Assembly (NCBI RefSeq): GCF_003217475.1
Contig: NZ_QJSP01000013.1
Coordinates: forward strand, 62,001-126,000
Reading direction: 5' to 3'
DNA: 64,000 bases
From: Williamsia limnetica
GTDB taxonomy: Bacteria > Actinomycetota > Actinomycetes > Mycobacteriales > Mycobacteriaceae
The notes beneath the pieces were generated by a model. It did no database searches, had not been told where the DNA came from, and was given only the letters and a program-made list of their open reading frames with translations. How positions within the stretch are numbered: position 1 is the stretch's first letter; each line of letters starts with the position of its first letter. The translations under genes and the position numbers were made by a program. Shown one piece after another: positions 29,015-36,910 of the stretch.

Positions 29015-29070
29015 CGCAGCGCATCCGAGTCCGGCGCCTCTCGATTTGTCGAGGGGCGCCGTGCTGCGTC
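29013..29070 (+). terminator. Nested hairpin terminator after the lipoprotein gene
   Basis: The inner stem GGCGCCTCTCGA (29033-29044) pairs with TCGAGGGGCGCC (29049-29060), one wobble, loop TTTG. The outer arms GACGCAGC (29013-29020) and GCTGCGTC (29063-29070) pair around it. There is no T tract. It resembles the nested palindromes at convergent ends although the next gene points the same way. Confidence 0.65.
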
Positions 29071-29135
29071 GACCGGTCCGTGGCGTGGGGATATCGGTGG
29101 GAGCGGGGTGTCGGACGGGGTGGATAATGACGTTC

Positions 29136-29873
29136 ATGTGCGGTCGATACGCCACCACGGCGAGTACTTCTGATCTGGTCGCGGCGTTCGATGCCGCCTT
29201 GGCCGAGGACGACGCGAGCACACTCGACCGTCCGTCGTACAACGTCGCGCCGACCACGACGGTGCCGACCGTCCTCGAGCGAGCAGAGCGGTCGGATCCG
29301 GATGACCCCGACTCCGAACCCGCCGTCACCCGGCAGCTGCGCCCCCTGCGCTGGGGTCTGGTGCCCAGTTGGGCGAAGGACCCCAAGATCGGCAGCCGCA
29401 TGATCAACGCCCGCTCGGAGACGTTGACCGAGAAACCATCGTTCAAGGCGGCGGCGGCACGGCGGCGCTGCATCCTTCCCGCTGCGGGATTCTTCGAGTG
29501 GACCAAGGATGCCGACGGCAAGAAGATCCCGTACTTTCTGCACGACCCCGACCAGCCCATTCTCGGATTCGCCGGCCTGTACGAGCTGTGGCCCGACCCC
29601 GAGAAAGCCAAGGACGATCCCGACCGATGGCTCTGGACGACCACCGTCATCACCCGTCCGGCGGCGGACGCGTTGGGCCACATCCATGACCGCACCCCGG
29701 TGATCGTGACGCCGGAGCTGCAGGACCGATGGCTGGATTGCACCAGCGGAAAGGCCGATGTGGCCCGCGAATTGCTCGACGCCCTACCCGAACCGCACCT
29801 CGAGCCCTACCGGGTATCGACGGACGTGAACAACGTGCGCAACAACCGTGCCGATCTCATCGAGCGCGTGTGA
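29136..29873 (+). CDS. SRAP-domain protein (HMCES/YedK-like abasic-site shield)
   Basis: A 245-residue protein that forms a covalent thiazolidine crosslink with abasic sites in single-stranded DNA through Cys2 after the initiator Met is removed. The sequence begins MCGRYA, so ATG 29136 must be the start; the ATG at 29127 would bury the catalytic Cys. Other family marks are WGLVPSWAKDP, INARSETLTEKPSF, CILPAAGFFEW and TPVIV near the end. It protects replication forks and suppresses mutagenic repair. It ends by sharing bases with the next gene's GTG start. Confidence 0.94.
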   Translation: MCGRYATTASTSDLVAAFDAALAEDDASTLDRPSYNVAPTTTVPTVLERAERSDPDDPDSEPAVTRQLRPLRWGLVPSWAKDPKIGSRMINARSETLTEKPSFKAAAARRRCILPAAGFFEWTKDADGKKIPYFLHDPDQPILGFAGLYELWPDPEKAKDDPDRWLWTTTVITRPAADALGHIHDRTPVIVTPELQDRWLDCTSGKADVARELLDALPEPHLEPYRVSTDVNNVRNNRADLIERV

Positions 29874-30259
29874 GTACCAAGGACACCCCTAATCCCCTGC
29901 AGGTGGTCAAATACCTGCTCGGCCGACCGCTCCCGGAGTCGATGCGCGACTGGGTGGTCCGGGACGTGACCGGGCCGGGCAGCAGACGCCGCTACATCAT
30001 CCGAGGCGTACTCCCGTTCGTACCGATCCTGCTGGCTTTCGCACTGCTGGTCCCGGGCCCGTTCGTCTACCGCATAGGCATGATCGCGCTCCTGCTGATC
30101 CCGCTGGTGTATTTCGAGATCGCCTTGATGAGCATCTACCGACGGCACCTGTTGACCAGCAACGGTCTGGACGGGAGCCTCATCGACGTCAAGCGTCAGG
30201 CCCGCCGCGAGGTCACCAGGAGCGAGTACGAGGCGAACTACCCACGAAACCCGGACTGA
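29870..30259 (+). CDS. Two-helix membrane protein (DUF5313-like)
   Basis: A 129-residue protein starting at GTG 29870, overlapping the SRAP gene stop (GTGA). It has a short N-terminal helix NPLQVVKYLLGRPLPESMRDWVV, two adjacent membrane segments (about 45-62 and 66-84), and a basic cytosolic tail. Overall pattern and length match actinobacterial DUF5313 proteins. Function is unknown. Coupled translation with the SRAP gene means they are co-expressed, but no functional link is known. Confidence 0.75.
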   Translation: MSTKDTPNPLQVVKYLLGRPLPESMRDWVVRDVTGPGSRRRYIIRGVLPFVPILLAFALLVPGPFVYRIGMIALLLIPLVYFEIALMSIYRRHLLTSNGLDGSLIDVKRQARREVTRSEYEANYPRNPD

Positions 30260-30265
30260 CCGCAG

Positions 30266-30745
30266 TCAGGCGAGGATGTCTGCGACCACGGCGCCGCATA
30301 CGGCGATGAGGTCGCCCGGGGCGAGTTCGATCTCCAATCCGCGCTTGCCCGCGCTGCAGAACACGGTGTCCCACAGATGCGCGCTGTCGTCGACCACTGT
30401 CGGAAGGGCCTTCTTCTGTCCGACGGGAGACACCCCGCCGAGTACATAGCCGGTCACCCGCATGACGTCTTTCGGGTCGGCCATCGCGGCTTTTCCGGTG
30501 AGGCCCAGGGCCGCGGCGGCTGCTTTGAGCGACAGCCGTTCGGGCACCGGGATCACTGCCACCGCAAGTGTGCCGCCGACGTCGATCACAAGCGTTTTGA
30601 AGATCTGTTCGCCAACGGCTCCGGCGCCGGCCATGTGGGTGACGGCCTCAGGGCCCCATGCGCCGTCTGAGGTGGTCGCGTACTTGTGCACACGATGGTT
30701 GATCCCGCCCAGGTCCAGGGCCTTGATCGCCGCGGTTGCCGCCAT
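30266..30745 (-). CDS. ybaK: Cys-tRNA(Pro)/Cys-tRNA(Cys) deacylase YbaK
   Basis: Trans-editing protein that hydrolyses misacylated Cys-tRNA(Pro) to prevent misreading at proline codons. The 159-residue YbaK/EbsC fold shows QIFKTLVID and GYVLGGVSPVGQKKALPTVVD, the binding-site signature. Length is normal. It converges on the DUF5313 gene with only 6 bp between stops. It is divergent from sigH, and the short region between contains the SigH promoter. Confidence 0.9.
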   Translation of the reverse strand: MAATAAIKALDLGGINHRVHKYATTSDGAWGPEAVTHMAGAGAVGEQIFKTLVIDVGGTLAVAVIPVPERLSLKAAAAALGLTGKAAMADPKDVMRVTGYVLGGVSPVGQKKALPTVVDDSAHLWDTVFCSAGKRGLEIELAPGDLIAVCGAVVADILA

Positions 30746-30801
30746 AGCCGGTCATTCTCCCAGGAGGTTTGGATGCAGCGTCGGCGAAAGTCGACTCATC
30801 C

Positions 30802-30827
30802 GGAACAAGCCACCTCGGCGCGGTGTT
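30802..30827 (+). promoter_or_regulatory. SigH-type promoter of sigH
   Basis: GGAAC at 30802-30806 and GTT at 30825-30827 are separated by exactly 18 bp, the GGAAY-N18-GTT consensus of SigH/SigR sigma factors. Transcription should begin near 30834, giving a leader of about 20 bases before the GTG start. This supports positive autoregulation during thiol-oxidative stress. Confidence 0.8.
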
Positions 30828-30852
30828 GAGTCATCTGCGAAGGAGGTGTGGT

Positions 30853-31569
30853 GTGCACAGTAACTCGGAAGAGACCGGGTCGGTAGGCTTGCTCGACAGA
30901 CTTGATATTCCCGCGGGTCTTGAAGGGATTGTCGTGACAGAAGCCGAAGCAGCAGCCGAAACACCGGAAGAGCAGTTCGCCCGTTTTGAGCGTGATGCAC
31001 TCCCGTTGCTCGATCAGATGTATGGCGCCGCATTGCGCATGACGCGCAATCCCGCGGACGCAGAAGATCTGGTGCAGGAGACCTACGTGAAAGCGTTCAC
31101 CGCTTTCAAGTCGTTCAAGGCCGGTACCAACCTGAAGGCGTGGCTGTACCGCATCCTGACCAACACCTACATCAACGGATACCGCAAGCGGCAACGCCAG
31201 CCTGCGCAGTATCCGACCGACGAGATCACCGACTGGCAGTTGGCCGCTACTGCGGAACACACGTCCGCCGGATTGAGGTCTGCGGAGATCGAAGCGCTCG
31301 ACGCGCTGCCGGACGACGACATCAAAGCGGCTCTGCAAGAGTTGCCCGAAGACTTCCGGATGGCCGTGTACTACGCCGACGTGGAGGGTCTGCCGTACAA
31401 GGAGATCGCCCAGATCATGGACACGCCCATCGGCACCGTCATGTCGCGGTTGCACCGCGGCCGTAAGCAATTGCGCGATCTGCTCGGCGATGTCGCGCGC
31501 GAGCGAGGATTCAACAGAGGAACTTCCGGCCGTAGCGCCGGCGGCCAGGAACAGGAGGTTGCCCGATGA
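30853..31569 (+). CDS. sigH: RNA polymerase sigma factor SigH (ECF, thiol-oxidative stress)
   Basis: ECF sigma factor of 238 residues. Region 2 ([18 protein letters not shown], then [24 protein letters not shown]) and region 4 ([41 protein letters not shown], spread over about 170-210) are complete and very close to mycobacterial SigH. It directs thioredoxin and heat-shock genes under disulfide stress and is held by RshA. GTG 30853 has AGGAGG 6 bases upstream. A second in-frame GTG at 30934 would give a protein shorter by 27 residues; dual starts are known for SigR of Streptomyces. The stop overlaps rshA as ATGA. Confidence 0.95.
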   Translation: MHSNSEETGSVGLLDRLDIPAGLEGIVVTEAEAAAETPEEQFARFERDALPLLDQMYGAALRMTRNPADAEDLVQETYVKAFTAFKSFKAGTNLKAWLYRILTNTYINGYRKRQRQPAQYPTDEITDWQLAATAEHTSAGLRSAEIEALDALPDDDIKAALQELPEDFRMAVYYADVEGLPYKEIAQIMDTPIGTVMSRLHRGRKQLRDLLGDVARERGFNRGTSGRSAGGQEQEVAR

Positions 31570-31874
31570 GTACTGGAGACGTAGCGGGCCGGGGATCGCC
31601 CGAAGACATCGATGAAACCGAACGACTCGATTGTTCGGCTGTCATCGCGGACGTCTGGCTGTTGCTGGACAACGAGTGCGACAGTCACGCCCGGGCACGG
31701 CTGCAATCCCACATCGACACCTGCGCACCCTGCCTCGAGCACTACGGCATCGAGCAGCAGTTGAAGAGCCTGGTGAGCCGCAAATGTGGTGGTGAGCAGG
31801 CTCCCGCCGGTTTGCGTGAGCGCCTGACCCTGGAAATTCGAAAGACCGTGATCATCCGCGAGACGCGCGGATAG
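31566..31874 (+). CDS. rshA: Zinc anti-sigma factor RshA/RsrA
   Basis: A 102-residue redox switch that binds SigH when reduced and releases it when its cysteines oxidise. The ZAS motif is H-x3-C-x2-C: His49, Cys53 and Cys56 in HIDTCAPC. Cys23, Cys38 and Cys74 lie around it, the first or second of which would complete zinc binding. The ATG overlaps the sigH stop and AGGAGG lies upstream, so the two are made in fixed ratio. Confidence 0.94.
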   Translation: MSTGDVAGRGSPEDIDETERLDCSAVIADVWLLLDNECDSHARARLQSHIDTCAPCLEHYGIEQQLKSLVSRKCGGEQAPAGLRERLTLEIRKTVIIRETRG

Positions 31875-31949
31875 TTTTCACTTCCTTCGCGCGCGCGGGA
31901 CGATCACGGCCTGACAAAGGGGCCGAGCCCCGGTGAGGACCAACGCCGA

Positions 31950-32024
31950 TCAGGCGTTGGGACGCTTACCGTGGTTCGCGGCATTCTTCTTGCGGGCCCG
32001 CTTCTTACGTCCACGCTTTCCCAT
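31950..32024 (-). CDS. 50S ribosomal protein bL37 (24 residues)
   Basis: A 24-residue, very basic peptide on the minus strand: it starts MGKRGRKK, has a run of Arg/Lys/Ala, and ends NHGKRPNA. This agrees with bL37, a small actinobacterial ribosomal protein found in mycobacterial 50S structures. AAAGGAG is placed 7 bases upstream of the ATG. It converges on rshA across 75 bp. The gene is easily missed because of its length. The identification is by recall of the bL37 pattern and place near sigH-rshA, not by search. Confidence 0.82.
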   Translation of the reverse strand: MGKRGRKKRARKKNAANHGKRPNA

Positions 32025-32186
32025 GGCAGTCTCCTTTCGACAGCGATCCATTGTGACACGTCAGCAGGCGAGGGTGAAAATGTGCCGACTGCGTCGGTGA
32101 TGAAGCCATAGACCGCGTCGCGAAGAATCGACTGCGCGCTCCCGTGCGATAGGTTGATACGGAAAACCAACTCCGGGAGGATGGCG

Positions 32187-32405
32187 ATGTCAGAAGAGGT
32201 CGTGGCAGAGATCGTGGCGAGCGTTCTCGAAGTGGTCGTCACCCCCGGTCAGACGGTGGATGCGGGCGACACCCTGGTGTTGCTGGAGTCGATGAAGATG
32301 GAGATTCCGGTGCTGGCCGAAGAGGCGGGCACGATCACAGAGGTCAAGGTCAAGGTCGGCGAGGTCATCCAGGCCGGAGACCTCATCGCCGTCATCGAGA
32401 ATTGA
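32187..32405 (+). CDS. Single-domain biotin carrier protein (TB7.3-like)
   Basis: A 72-residue biotinyl domain. The biotin-accepting Lys37 sits in the canonical ESMKMEIP. It matches M. tuberculosis TB7.3 (Rv3221c), a stand-alone biotinylated protein whose carboxylase partner is not known. Start: ATG 32187 has GGGAGG 6 bases upstream; ATG 32181 overlaps that site and is less likely. It precedes pdtaS by 40 bp and is probably co-transcribed with it. Confidence 0.92.
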   Translation: MSEEVVAEIVASVLEVVVTPGQTVDAGDTLVLLESMKMEIPVLAEEAGTITEVKVKVGEVIQAGDLIAVIEN

Positions 32406-32445
32406 TACCTGGCGAGCCAAGGCGACACCGGTAGGCCCGTTCCTG

Positions 32446-33942
32446 ATGTCGACTCTGTCTGAGCTGCTCGCCGAGCACACCGAGCTGATCGGCTCCGCGG
32501 GTGCACACCTGCAGCGGGTCGTGGCGGAATGGCAGTTGCTCGCCGATCTGTCGTTCGCAGACCTGCAGTTGTGGGTGCATTCGCAACGCAGCACCTCCGA
32601 TGCGCACGGCGAGGGCGGCACCCAGATGGTGTGTGTGGCGCAGTGTCGCCCGAACACCGCGCCGACGGTCTTTCCGACCGATGTGGTGGGCACCTCGATA
32701 GCGGTAGACGACAATCCGCAGGTCTTCGGCGCTTTGGCATCGGGACGGATTCTGCGTGAAGAAGATCCGACCTGGGTCGGTTCGGTCGCGATCCGCCGGG
32801 AAGCGGTCCCCGTGCGTTTCGACGGCGCTGTGATCGCTGTACTCGCGCGAGCGATCAACCTGACGCAGCCCCGATTACCTTCACCTCTCGAGGTGTCCTA
32901 CCAGGACTGCGCGAACGACCTGTGCCAGATGGTGTCAGAGGGGTCCTTTCCCCAGCACGAGGGCAATCCTCGCGGCCTGTCGACCCCACGGGTGGGCGAC
33001 GGCTTCATTCGCGTCGACGAGCACGGCGTCGTGCAGTACGCGAGTCCCAACGCGTTGTCTGCCTATCACCGCATGGGGTGGAACTCCGAGCTCGGTGGAA
33101 ACGATCTCGCTGATGTCACGGTCTCGCTCTTGACCGATCCCTTCGAATCAGAAGAGGCCGCGGCGATGTTGAGGGCCGCCGTTGCCGGCGAGGCCGGCAT
33201 GCGGATAGAAGCGGACGCACACCGTGCGACGGTGTTGATCCGTGCCGTGCCGTTGCGCCCGCGGGACACCCTGGTGGGGGCGGTCATCCTCGTGCGCGAC
33301 GTTACCGAGGTCAAACGTCGTGACCTCGCGCTGATCAGCAAGGATGCGACGATTCGCGAGATCCACCACCGGGTGAAGAACAACTTGCAGAGTGTGTCGG
33401 CGCTGCTCCGGCTCCAGGCCCGGCGGACCTCCAACGCGGAGGCGAAACAGGCCCTAGGCGAGGCAGTTCGCCGGGTGGCGTCCATCGCGCTTGTCCACGA
33501 ACTGCTTTCCGGGAGTGTGGATGAGGAAGTCGACCTCGACGTCGTCATCGATCAGTTGGTACCCGTGATGGCCGATGTGGCGTCCGGTGGCAGTCAGGTC
33601 ACCGTGCGCAGGGTCGGCAAGATCGGCGTCCTGAAGTCTGATCTGGCCATGCCGATGGTGATGGTGCTCACCGAACTGATCCAGAACGCAGTGGAGCACG
33701 GCTTTGCCCCGGAACAGTCCGGGCGGGTGCTCATCGATACCTCGCGCAGTACCCGTGAGCTGGTTATCACCGTGCACGACAACGGAAACGGCTTACCAGA
33801 CGACTTCGACCCCGCCAAGTCCGATCGACTGGGACTTCAAATCGTCCACACGCTGGTGCAGATCGAACTCGCGGGCCACCTGGAACTCCGGGGTGGACCG
33901 CACGGGGGCACCGAGGCGGTCTTGACCGTCCCGCTGCGCTGA
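32446..33942 (+). CDS. pdtaS: Sensor histidine kinase PdtaS
   Basis: Soluble sensor kinase of 498 residues that phosphorylates the ANTAR-type RNA-binding regulator PdtaR. It has an N-terminal GAF-like domain (about 1-150), a PAS domain (about 180-290, GDGFIRVDEHGVVQYASPNAL), a HisKA_2 domain with His308 in HHRVKNN, and a HATPase domain with N box MVLTELIQNAVEHG and DNGNGLP. No membrane helices are present. PdtaR is not in this window. Order TB7.3-pdtaS-whiB1 follows mycobacteria. Confidence 0.93.
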   Translation: MSTLSELLAEHTELIGSAGAHLQRVVAEWQLLADLSFADLQLWVHSQRSTSDAHGEGGTQMVCVAQCRPNTAPTVFPTDVVGTSIAVDDNPQVFGALASGRILREEDPTWVGSVAIRREAVPVRFDGAVIAVLARAINLTQPRLPSPLEVSYQDCANDLCQMVSEGSFPQHEGNPRGLSTPRVGDGFIRVDEHGVVQYASPNALSAYHRMGWNSELGGNDLADVTVSLLTDPFESEEAAAMLRAAVAGEAGMRIEADAHRATVLIRAVPLRPRDTLVGAVILVRDVTEVKRRDLALISKDATIREIHHRVKNNLQSVSALLRLQARRTSNAEAKQALGEAVRRVASIALVHELLSGSVDEEVDLDVVIDQLVPVMADVASGGSQVTVRRVGKIGVLKSDLAMPMVMVLTELIQNAVEHGFAPEQSGRVLIDTSRSTRELVITVHDNGNGLPDDFDPAKSDRLGLQIVHTLVQIELAGHLELRGGPHGGTEAVLTVPLR

Positions 33943-34011
33943 AATGCGTTGCGGCTCTGTAGTGATGGCGGCCACAACGGCTGAAAGTCATTCGGGCCCT
34001 TGAACAACACA

Positions 34012-34037
34012 AACCCGGTGGCGTATGCCACCGGGTT
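34012..34037. terminator. Bidirectional hairpin between pdtaS and whiB1
   Basis: AACCCGGTGGC (34012-34022) pairs perfectly with GCCACCGGGTT (34027-34037) around loop GTAT. Flanks are A-rich on the left and T-rich on the right, giving short T tracts for both directions of transcription. Confidence 0.75.
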
Positions 34038-34083
34038 GGTTGTCTGTTTGGTGGTCTCTGGGCTGTGACCACCCTCTCGGTGT

Positions 34084-34338
34084 CTAGACCGAGCTGCGGG
34101 TGCGGCTGCGTGCGTTACGCCGCTTGAGCGCACGACGCTCGTCTTCGCTCATCCCGCCCCAAACGCCTGCGTCCTGTCCCGACTCCAGTGCCCATGTGAG
34201 GCAATCAGCTGTAACCGGGCAGCGGTTGCAGACGAGCTTCGCATCAGCAATTTGTGCGATTGCCGGTCCACTGTTTCCCACCGGGAAGAACAGCTCCGGA
34301 TCCTCGTCGCGACAAATTGCGTTGTGACGCCAGTCCAT
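34084..34338 (-). CDS. whiB1: WhiB1 iron-sulfur transcription factor
   Basis: An 84-residue 4Fe-4S protein that binds the principal sigma factor and controls essential genes; its cluster reacts with nitric oxide. Ligands are Cys9, Cys37, Cys40 and Cys46 (C-x2-C-x5-C), followed by GVWGG and a basic C-terminal tail ERRALKRRNARSR. Length and sequence match WhiB1. AAGGAG lies before the ATG at 34338. Its upstream region has a CRP-like site (34422-34437), as known for M. tuberculosis whiB1. Confidence 0.97.
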   Translation of the reverse strand: MDWRHNAICRDEDPELFFPVGNSGPAIAQIADAKLVCNRCPVTADCLTWALESGQDAGVWGGMSEDERRALKRRNARSRTRSSV

Positions 34339-34421
34339 CCTACTGCTCCTTCAGGCGCCTCTTCGCGCCACTCGTAACCGTCAGTTCATGTGTGCGTATG
34401 TTTTGTTTCCGCACTGTTGCT

Positions 34422-34437
34422 TGTGAATACTTTCACG
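34422..34437. promoter_or_regulatory. CRP/FNR-type site upstream of whiB1
   Basis: TGTGA-ATACTT-TCACG matches the CRP consensus TGTGA-N6-TCACA with one mismatch. It lies 84-99 bp before the whiB1 start on the minus strand. In M. tuberculosis the cAMP receptor protein regulates whiB1 through such sites, so the same link is likely here. Confidence 0.7.
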
Positions 34438-34607
34438 AATCCAGATGAAGTCAATGGTGTTGCGTTAACACGTGGGCAATATCACTGTGTAGGGGGTGCC
34501 TTCATGGGTCCACCACCCTTTGTACTACTCTGCAGCCGATTGCGCCCGTGATTTAGCGGGGAAACCGGGTGTGACCTCGGACTCCTCCTGTGTGAAGAGT
34601 CACTGTT

Positions 34608-35588
34608 TCACGACTTGGGAGCGACAACCTCGACCGCGGCGGCCCTGCACTGCACCATCAAAGCGGTCCGTGTTCCAAGGTATTCGCCATCCATCTGCAT
34701 GTCGATAGGTTCGGTGCTGGTAATTTCCACGGCGTTCACATCGTCGGCCCGCAGCAGGTGCCGGACGTGGGGCGTGGCCCTGGTCGAGAGAAGCTGGCGG
34801 GCAAGCGGCAGATTCCGGATGGGGTTCATCGACCGCGAGGCGAAAACGCCGAGACGATTGTCGAAGTTGGTACCGGGGTTCGTCTCGATGGGCCGGGTAC
34901 CCAGGTAGGTCCATGGGCTCGCATTCGAGACGAAGGCGAAGTGCACGCCGTCCACGGGTTCGGAGTCGGGTATCCGGACGGTCAACGTCGGTGTGTCGCG
35001 CGCGGCGCCGATGAACGTGCGCACGGTCGTCCAGAAGTATCGCCCCGCAGTGGCCGGATGTCCGGCCGTGCGCTGCTGTTCGATCGACTTGATGACCCGG
35101 GCGTCGACACCGAGCCCGGCGTTGAACAGAAACCAACGATTGTCGGTGTGCCCCAGGCTGACTCGTCGTCGCTGGCCGGTTGCCAGCAGATCCACGAGTT
35201 GGCCGGTCGCCTTGAGCGGGTCCGGGTCTATGCCCAGCGCACGTGCGAAGACGTTGGCACTACCGCCGGGAACCACCGCGAGGGCGGGCGACGGCAGGCC
35301 GGCCGCAGGCATGTCGGGGGAGTCGAGGAGACCGTTGACGACCTCGTTGACGCTGCCGTCGCCGCCGTGCACGACCACCACGTCATAGCCCTCGATCCGA
35401 GCCTGCGCTGCCAGCTCGCCGGCATGGCCGCGATGAGTGGTGTGCTCGACGGTCACGTCGAAGCTGTTGGGCGCGCTCCGCACGTCGCCAGGACGCCGCA
35501 ACGACGCAGTCAGGGTGTTGAGCAGCGCATCCCGGCCGGCCTCGGTGGTCGAGGTGGCGAAGGGGTTGACGATCAGCATCGCGCGCAC
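34608..35588 (-). CDS. Diacylglycerol/lipid kinase family protein
   Basis: A 326-residue member of the DAGK-catalytic family, which phosphorylates diacylglycerol, sphingosine-like lipids or related alcohols. The N-terminal nucleotide domain starts MLIVNPFATSTTEAG and holds VVVHGGDGSVNEVVNGLL (family GGDG) and PGGSANVFARALG. The C-terminal half is the beta-rich lipid-binding domain (MQMDGEYLG near the end). The start is GTG 35588 (or ATG 35579); the frame continues upstream to 35750 but that part overlaps the divergent gene's promoter and does not look like the family. The lipid substrate is unknown. Confidence 0.88.
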   Translation of the reverse strand: MRAMLIVNPFATSTTEAGRDALLNTLTASLRRPGDVRSAPNSFDVTVEHTTHRGHAGELAAQARIEGYDVVVVHGGDGSVNEVVNGLLDSPDMPAAGLPSPALAVVPGGSANVFARALGIDPDPLKATGQLVDLLATGQRRRVSLGHTDNRWFLFNAGLGVDARVIKSIEQQRTAGHPATAGRYFWTTVRTFIGAARDTPTLTVRIPDSEPVDGVHFAFVSNASPWTYLGTRPIETNPGTNFDNRLGVFASRSMNPIRNLPLARQLLSTRATPHVRHLLRADDVNAVEITSTEPIDMQMDGEYLGTRTALMVQCRAAAVEVVAPKS

Positions 35589-35697
35589 GAGAAGTGAGCC
35601 TAGCTGCAGACTGCGCGGTCGTCCCCTTTCGGCTGCTCGCGCAGCTGCCGGCGGTCCTGTCCACGGCACCACCCCGCCAGCCATTAGTCTGGTCCGC

Positions 35698-36165
35698 GTG
35701 TCTGAAACTCCTCCTCCCATCAATGTGCGCCGCGCGGGCGCGATAGTCACTCTCGAAGGAGTGATCGCTGTCGGGGCCGCGATCTGGATGGTGATCAGGG
35801 AGCTGATGGGTCACAAAGAGGACTTCATCAGCGGATACGGGACCGCGGCGTGGTTCGCCATTCTCGGCGGCGGTGTCCTGGCAGGCGGTGTCGCATTGCT
35901 GACCGGTCGACGCTGGGGGCGGGCGATCGCGGTGGTCGCGCAGATTCTGCTGCTGCCCGTCGCATTCGCATTGATGACCGACAGCAACCTCCCCCTGATC
36001 GGCACCCCACTGCTCGTGATCCTCGTCGCGGCGTTGGTCTGCCTGTTCAGCCCGTCGGCCATGAAATGGTTTGCGGCGGCATACGAGATCGACCCTCCGG
36101 CCGATGACGTGGACACCGCGCCGCCGTCGAGGAAGTCACCCGTGAAGAAGAAAAAGCGCTCCTGA
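35698..36165 (+). CDS. Four-helix membrane protein (Rv3217c-like)
   Basis: A 155-residue membrane protein with four hydrophobic segments (about 10-35, 45-67, 74-93 and 97-118) and a hydrophilic C-terminal tail ending KKKKRS. GTG 35698 is the start. It matches the conserved integral membrane protein Rv3217c in position. No motif suggests a function. It is divergent from the lipid kinase gene and convergent with the phosphatase gene, whose stop lies 16 bp away. Confidence 0.75.
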   Translation: MSETPPPINVRRAGAIVTLEGVIAVGAAIWMVIRELMGHKEDFISGYGTAAWFAILGGGVLAGGVALLTGRRWGRAIAVVAQILLLPVAFALMTDSNLPLIGTPLLVILVAALVCLFSPSAMKWFAAAYEIDPPADDVDTAPPSRKSPVKKKKRS

Positions 36166-36180
36166 TCGCCTGACGGTGGA

Positions 36181-36843
36181 TCAGACCGCCGTGCGCACAT
36201 GCGCCGGCCGCCCGGCGTCCACGTAGTCGGCGCTGCGGTAACCGGTGATACCCATCGACTGGATCTGCCGGGTCTCACCGTCGAAGCCGAGCACCGCCAC
36301 GGATGCGGGCAGCATCGCGAAGTGCGCGCCGAACTCCACGGGCGAACCGATCCAGCGGGCGAGGAGCGATCGGGAGAAATGTCCGTGCCCGATCACGACG
36401 ACGCTTCTGGTGAGCAGGCAATCCAGGAGTTCGTCGATGACGCTGTCCATCCGAGCGCTCATCTGTGCAGGCGATTCCCCGCCAGGGCCGCCCCGGCTCC
36501 ACACCGTCCACCCGGGATCGGTCTCGCGGATCTCCGGAGTCGTCAAGCCCTCGTAGGTGCCGTAGTCCCACTCGCAGAACTCCTCGCCGGTACGGCTGAT
36601 CTGAAGTCCCGCCAGTTCTGCGGTGTGCATGGCGCGTCGGCGAGGAGACGAGAGCACCAGAGGGTCGGTCAGCAGCAGTTCGTCGAGCGGTTCGCGCAGG
36701 CTCTTCGCCTGTTCTTCGCCGAACTCGGTCAGGGGTATGTCGCTCGATCCGGTATGTTTGCCGGTCTTGGACCACTCCGTTTCACCGTGTCGGATGAGGA
36801 TGAGGCGATGAATGGCCGATGCGGAAGCAGTCACTCCAGACAT
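36181..36843 (-). CDS. Histidine-phosphatase superfamily acid phosphatase (Rv3214/Gpm2-like)
   Basis: A 220-residue phosphatase of the phosphoglycerate-mutase fold. The catalytic RHGETEW carries the phospho-acceptor His, and VVVIGHGHFSRSL carries the second His; SSPRRRAMHTAEL holds the Arg clamp. The M. tuberculosis orthologue Rv3214 was once called a mutase but acts as an acid phosphatase. ATG 36843 is used; ATG 36861 would add six residues. It is divergent from the ParA-like gene 67 bp away. Confidence 0.88.
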   Translation of the reverse strand: MSGVTASASAIHRLILIRHGETEWSKTGKHTGSSDIPLTEFGEEQAKSLREPLDELLLTDPLVLSSPRRRAMHTAELAGLQISRTGEEFCEWDYGTYEGLTTPEIRETDPGWTVWSRGGPGGESPAQMSARMDSVIDELLDCLLTRSVVVIGHGHFSRSLLARWIGSPVEFGAHFAMLPASVAVLGFDGETRQIQSMGITGYRSADYVDAGRPAHVRTAV

Positions 36844-36910
36844 TCTGCCCGGTTGGCGCATAGGGTCAAGGAAAATGGAGAGTACTGCTAGAGGCGAAGG
36901 GGGTCAGGGA

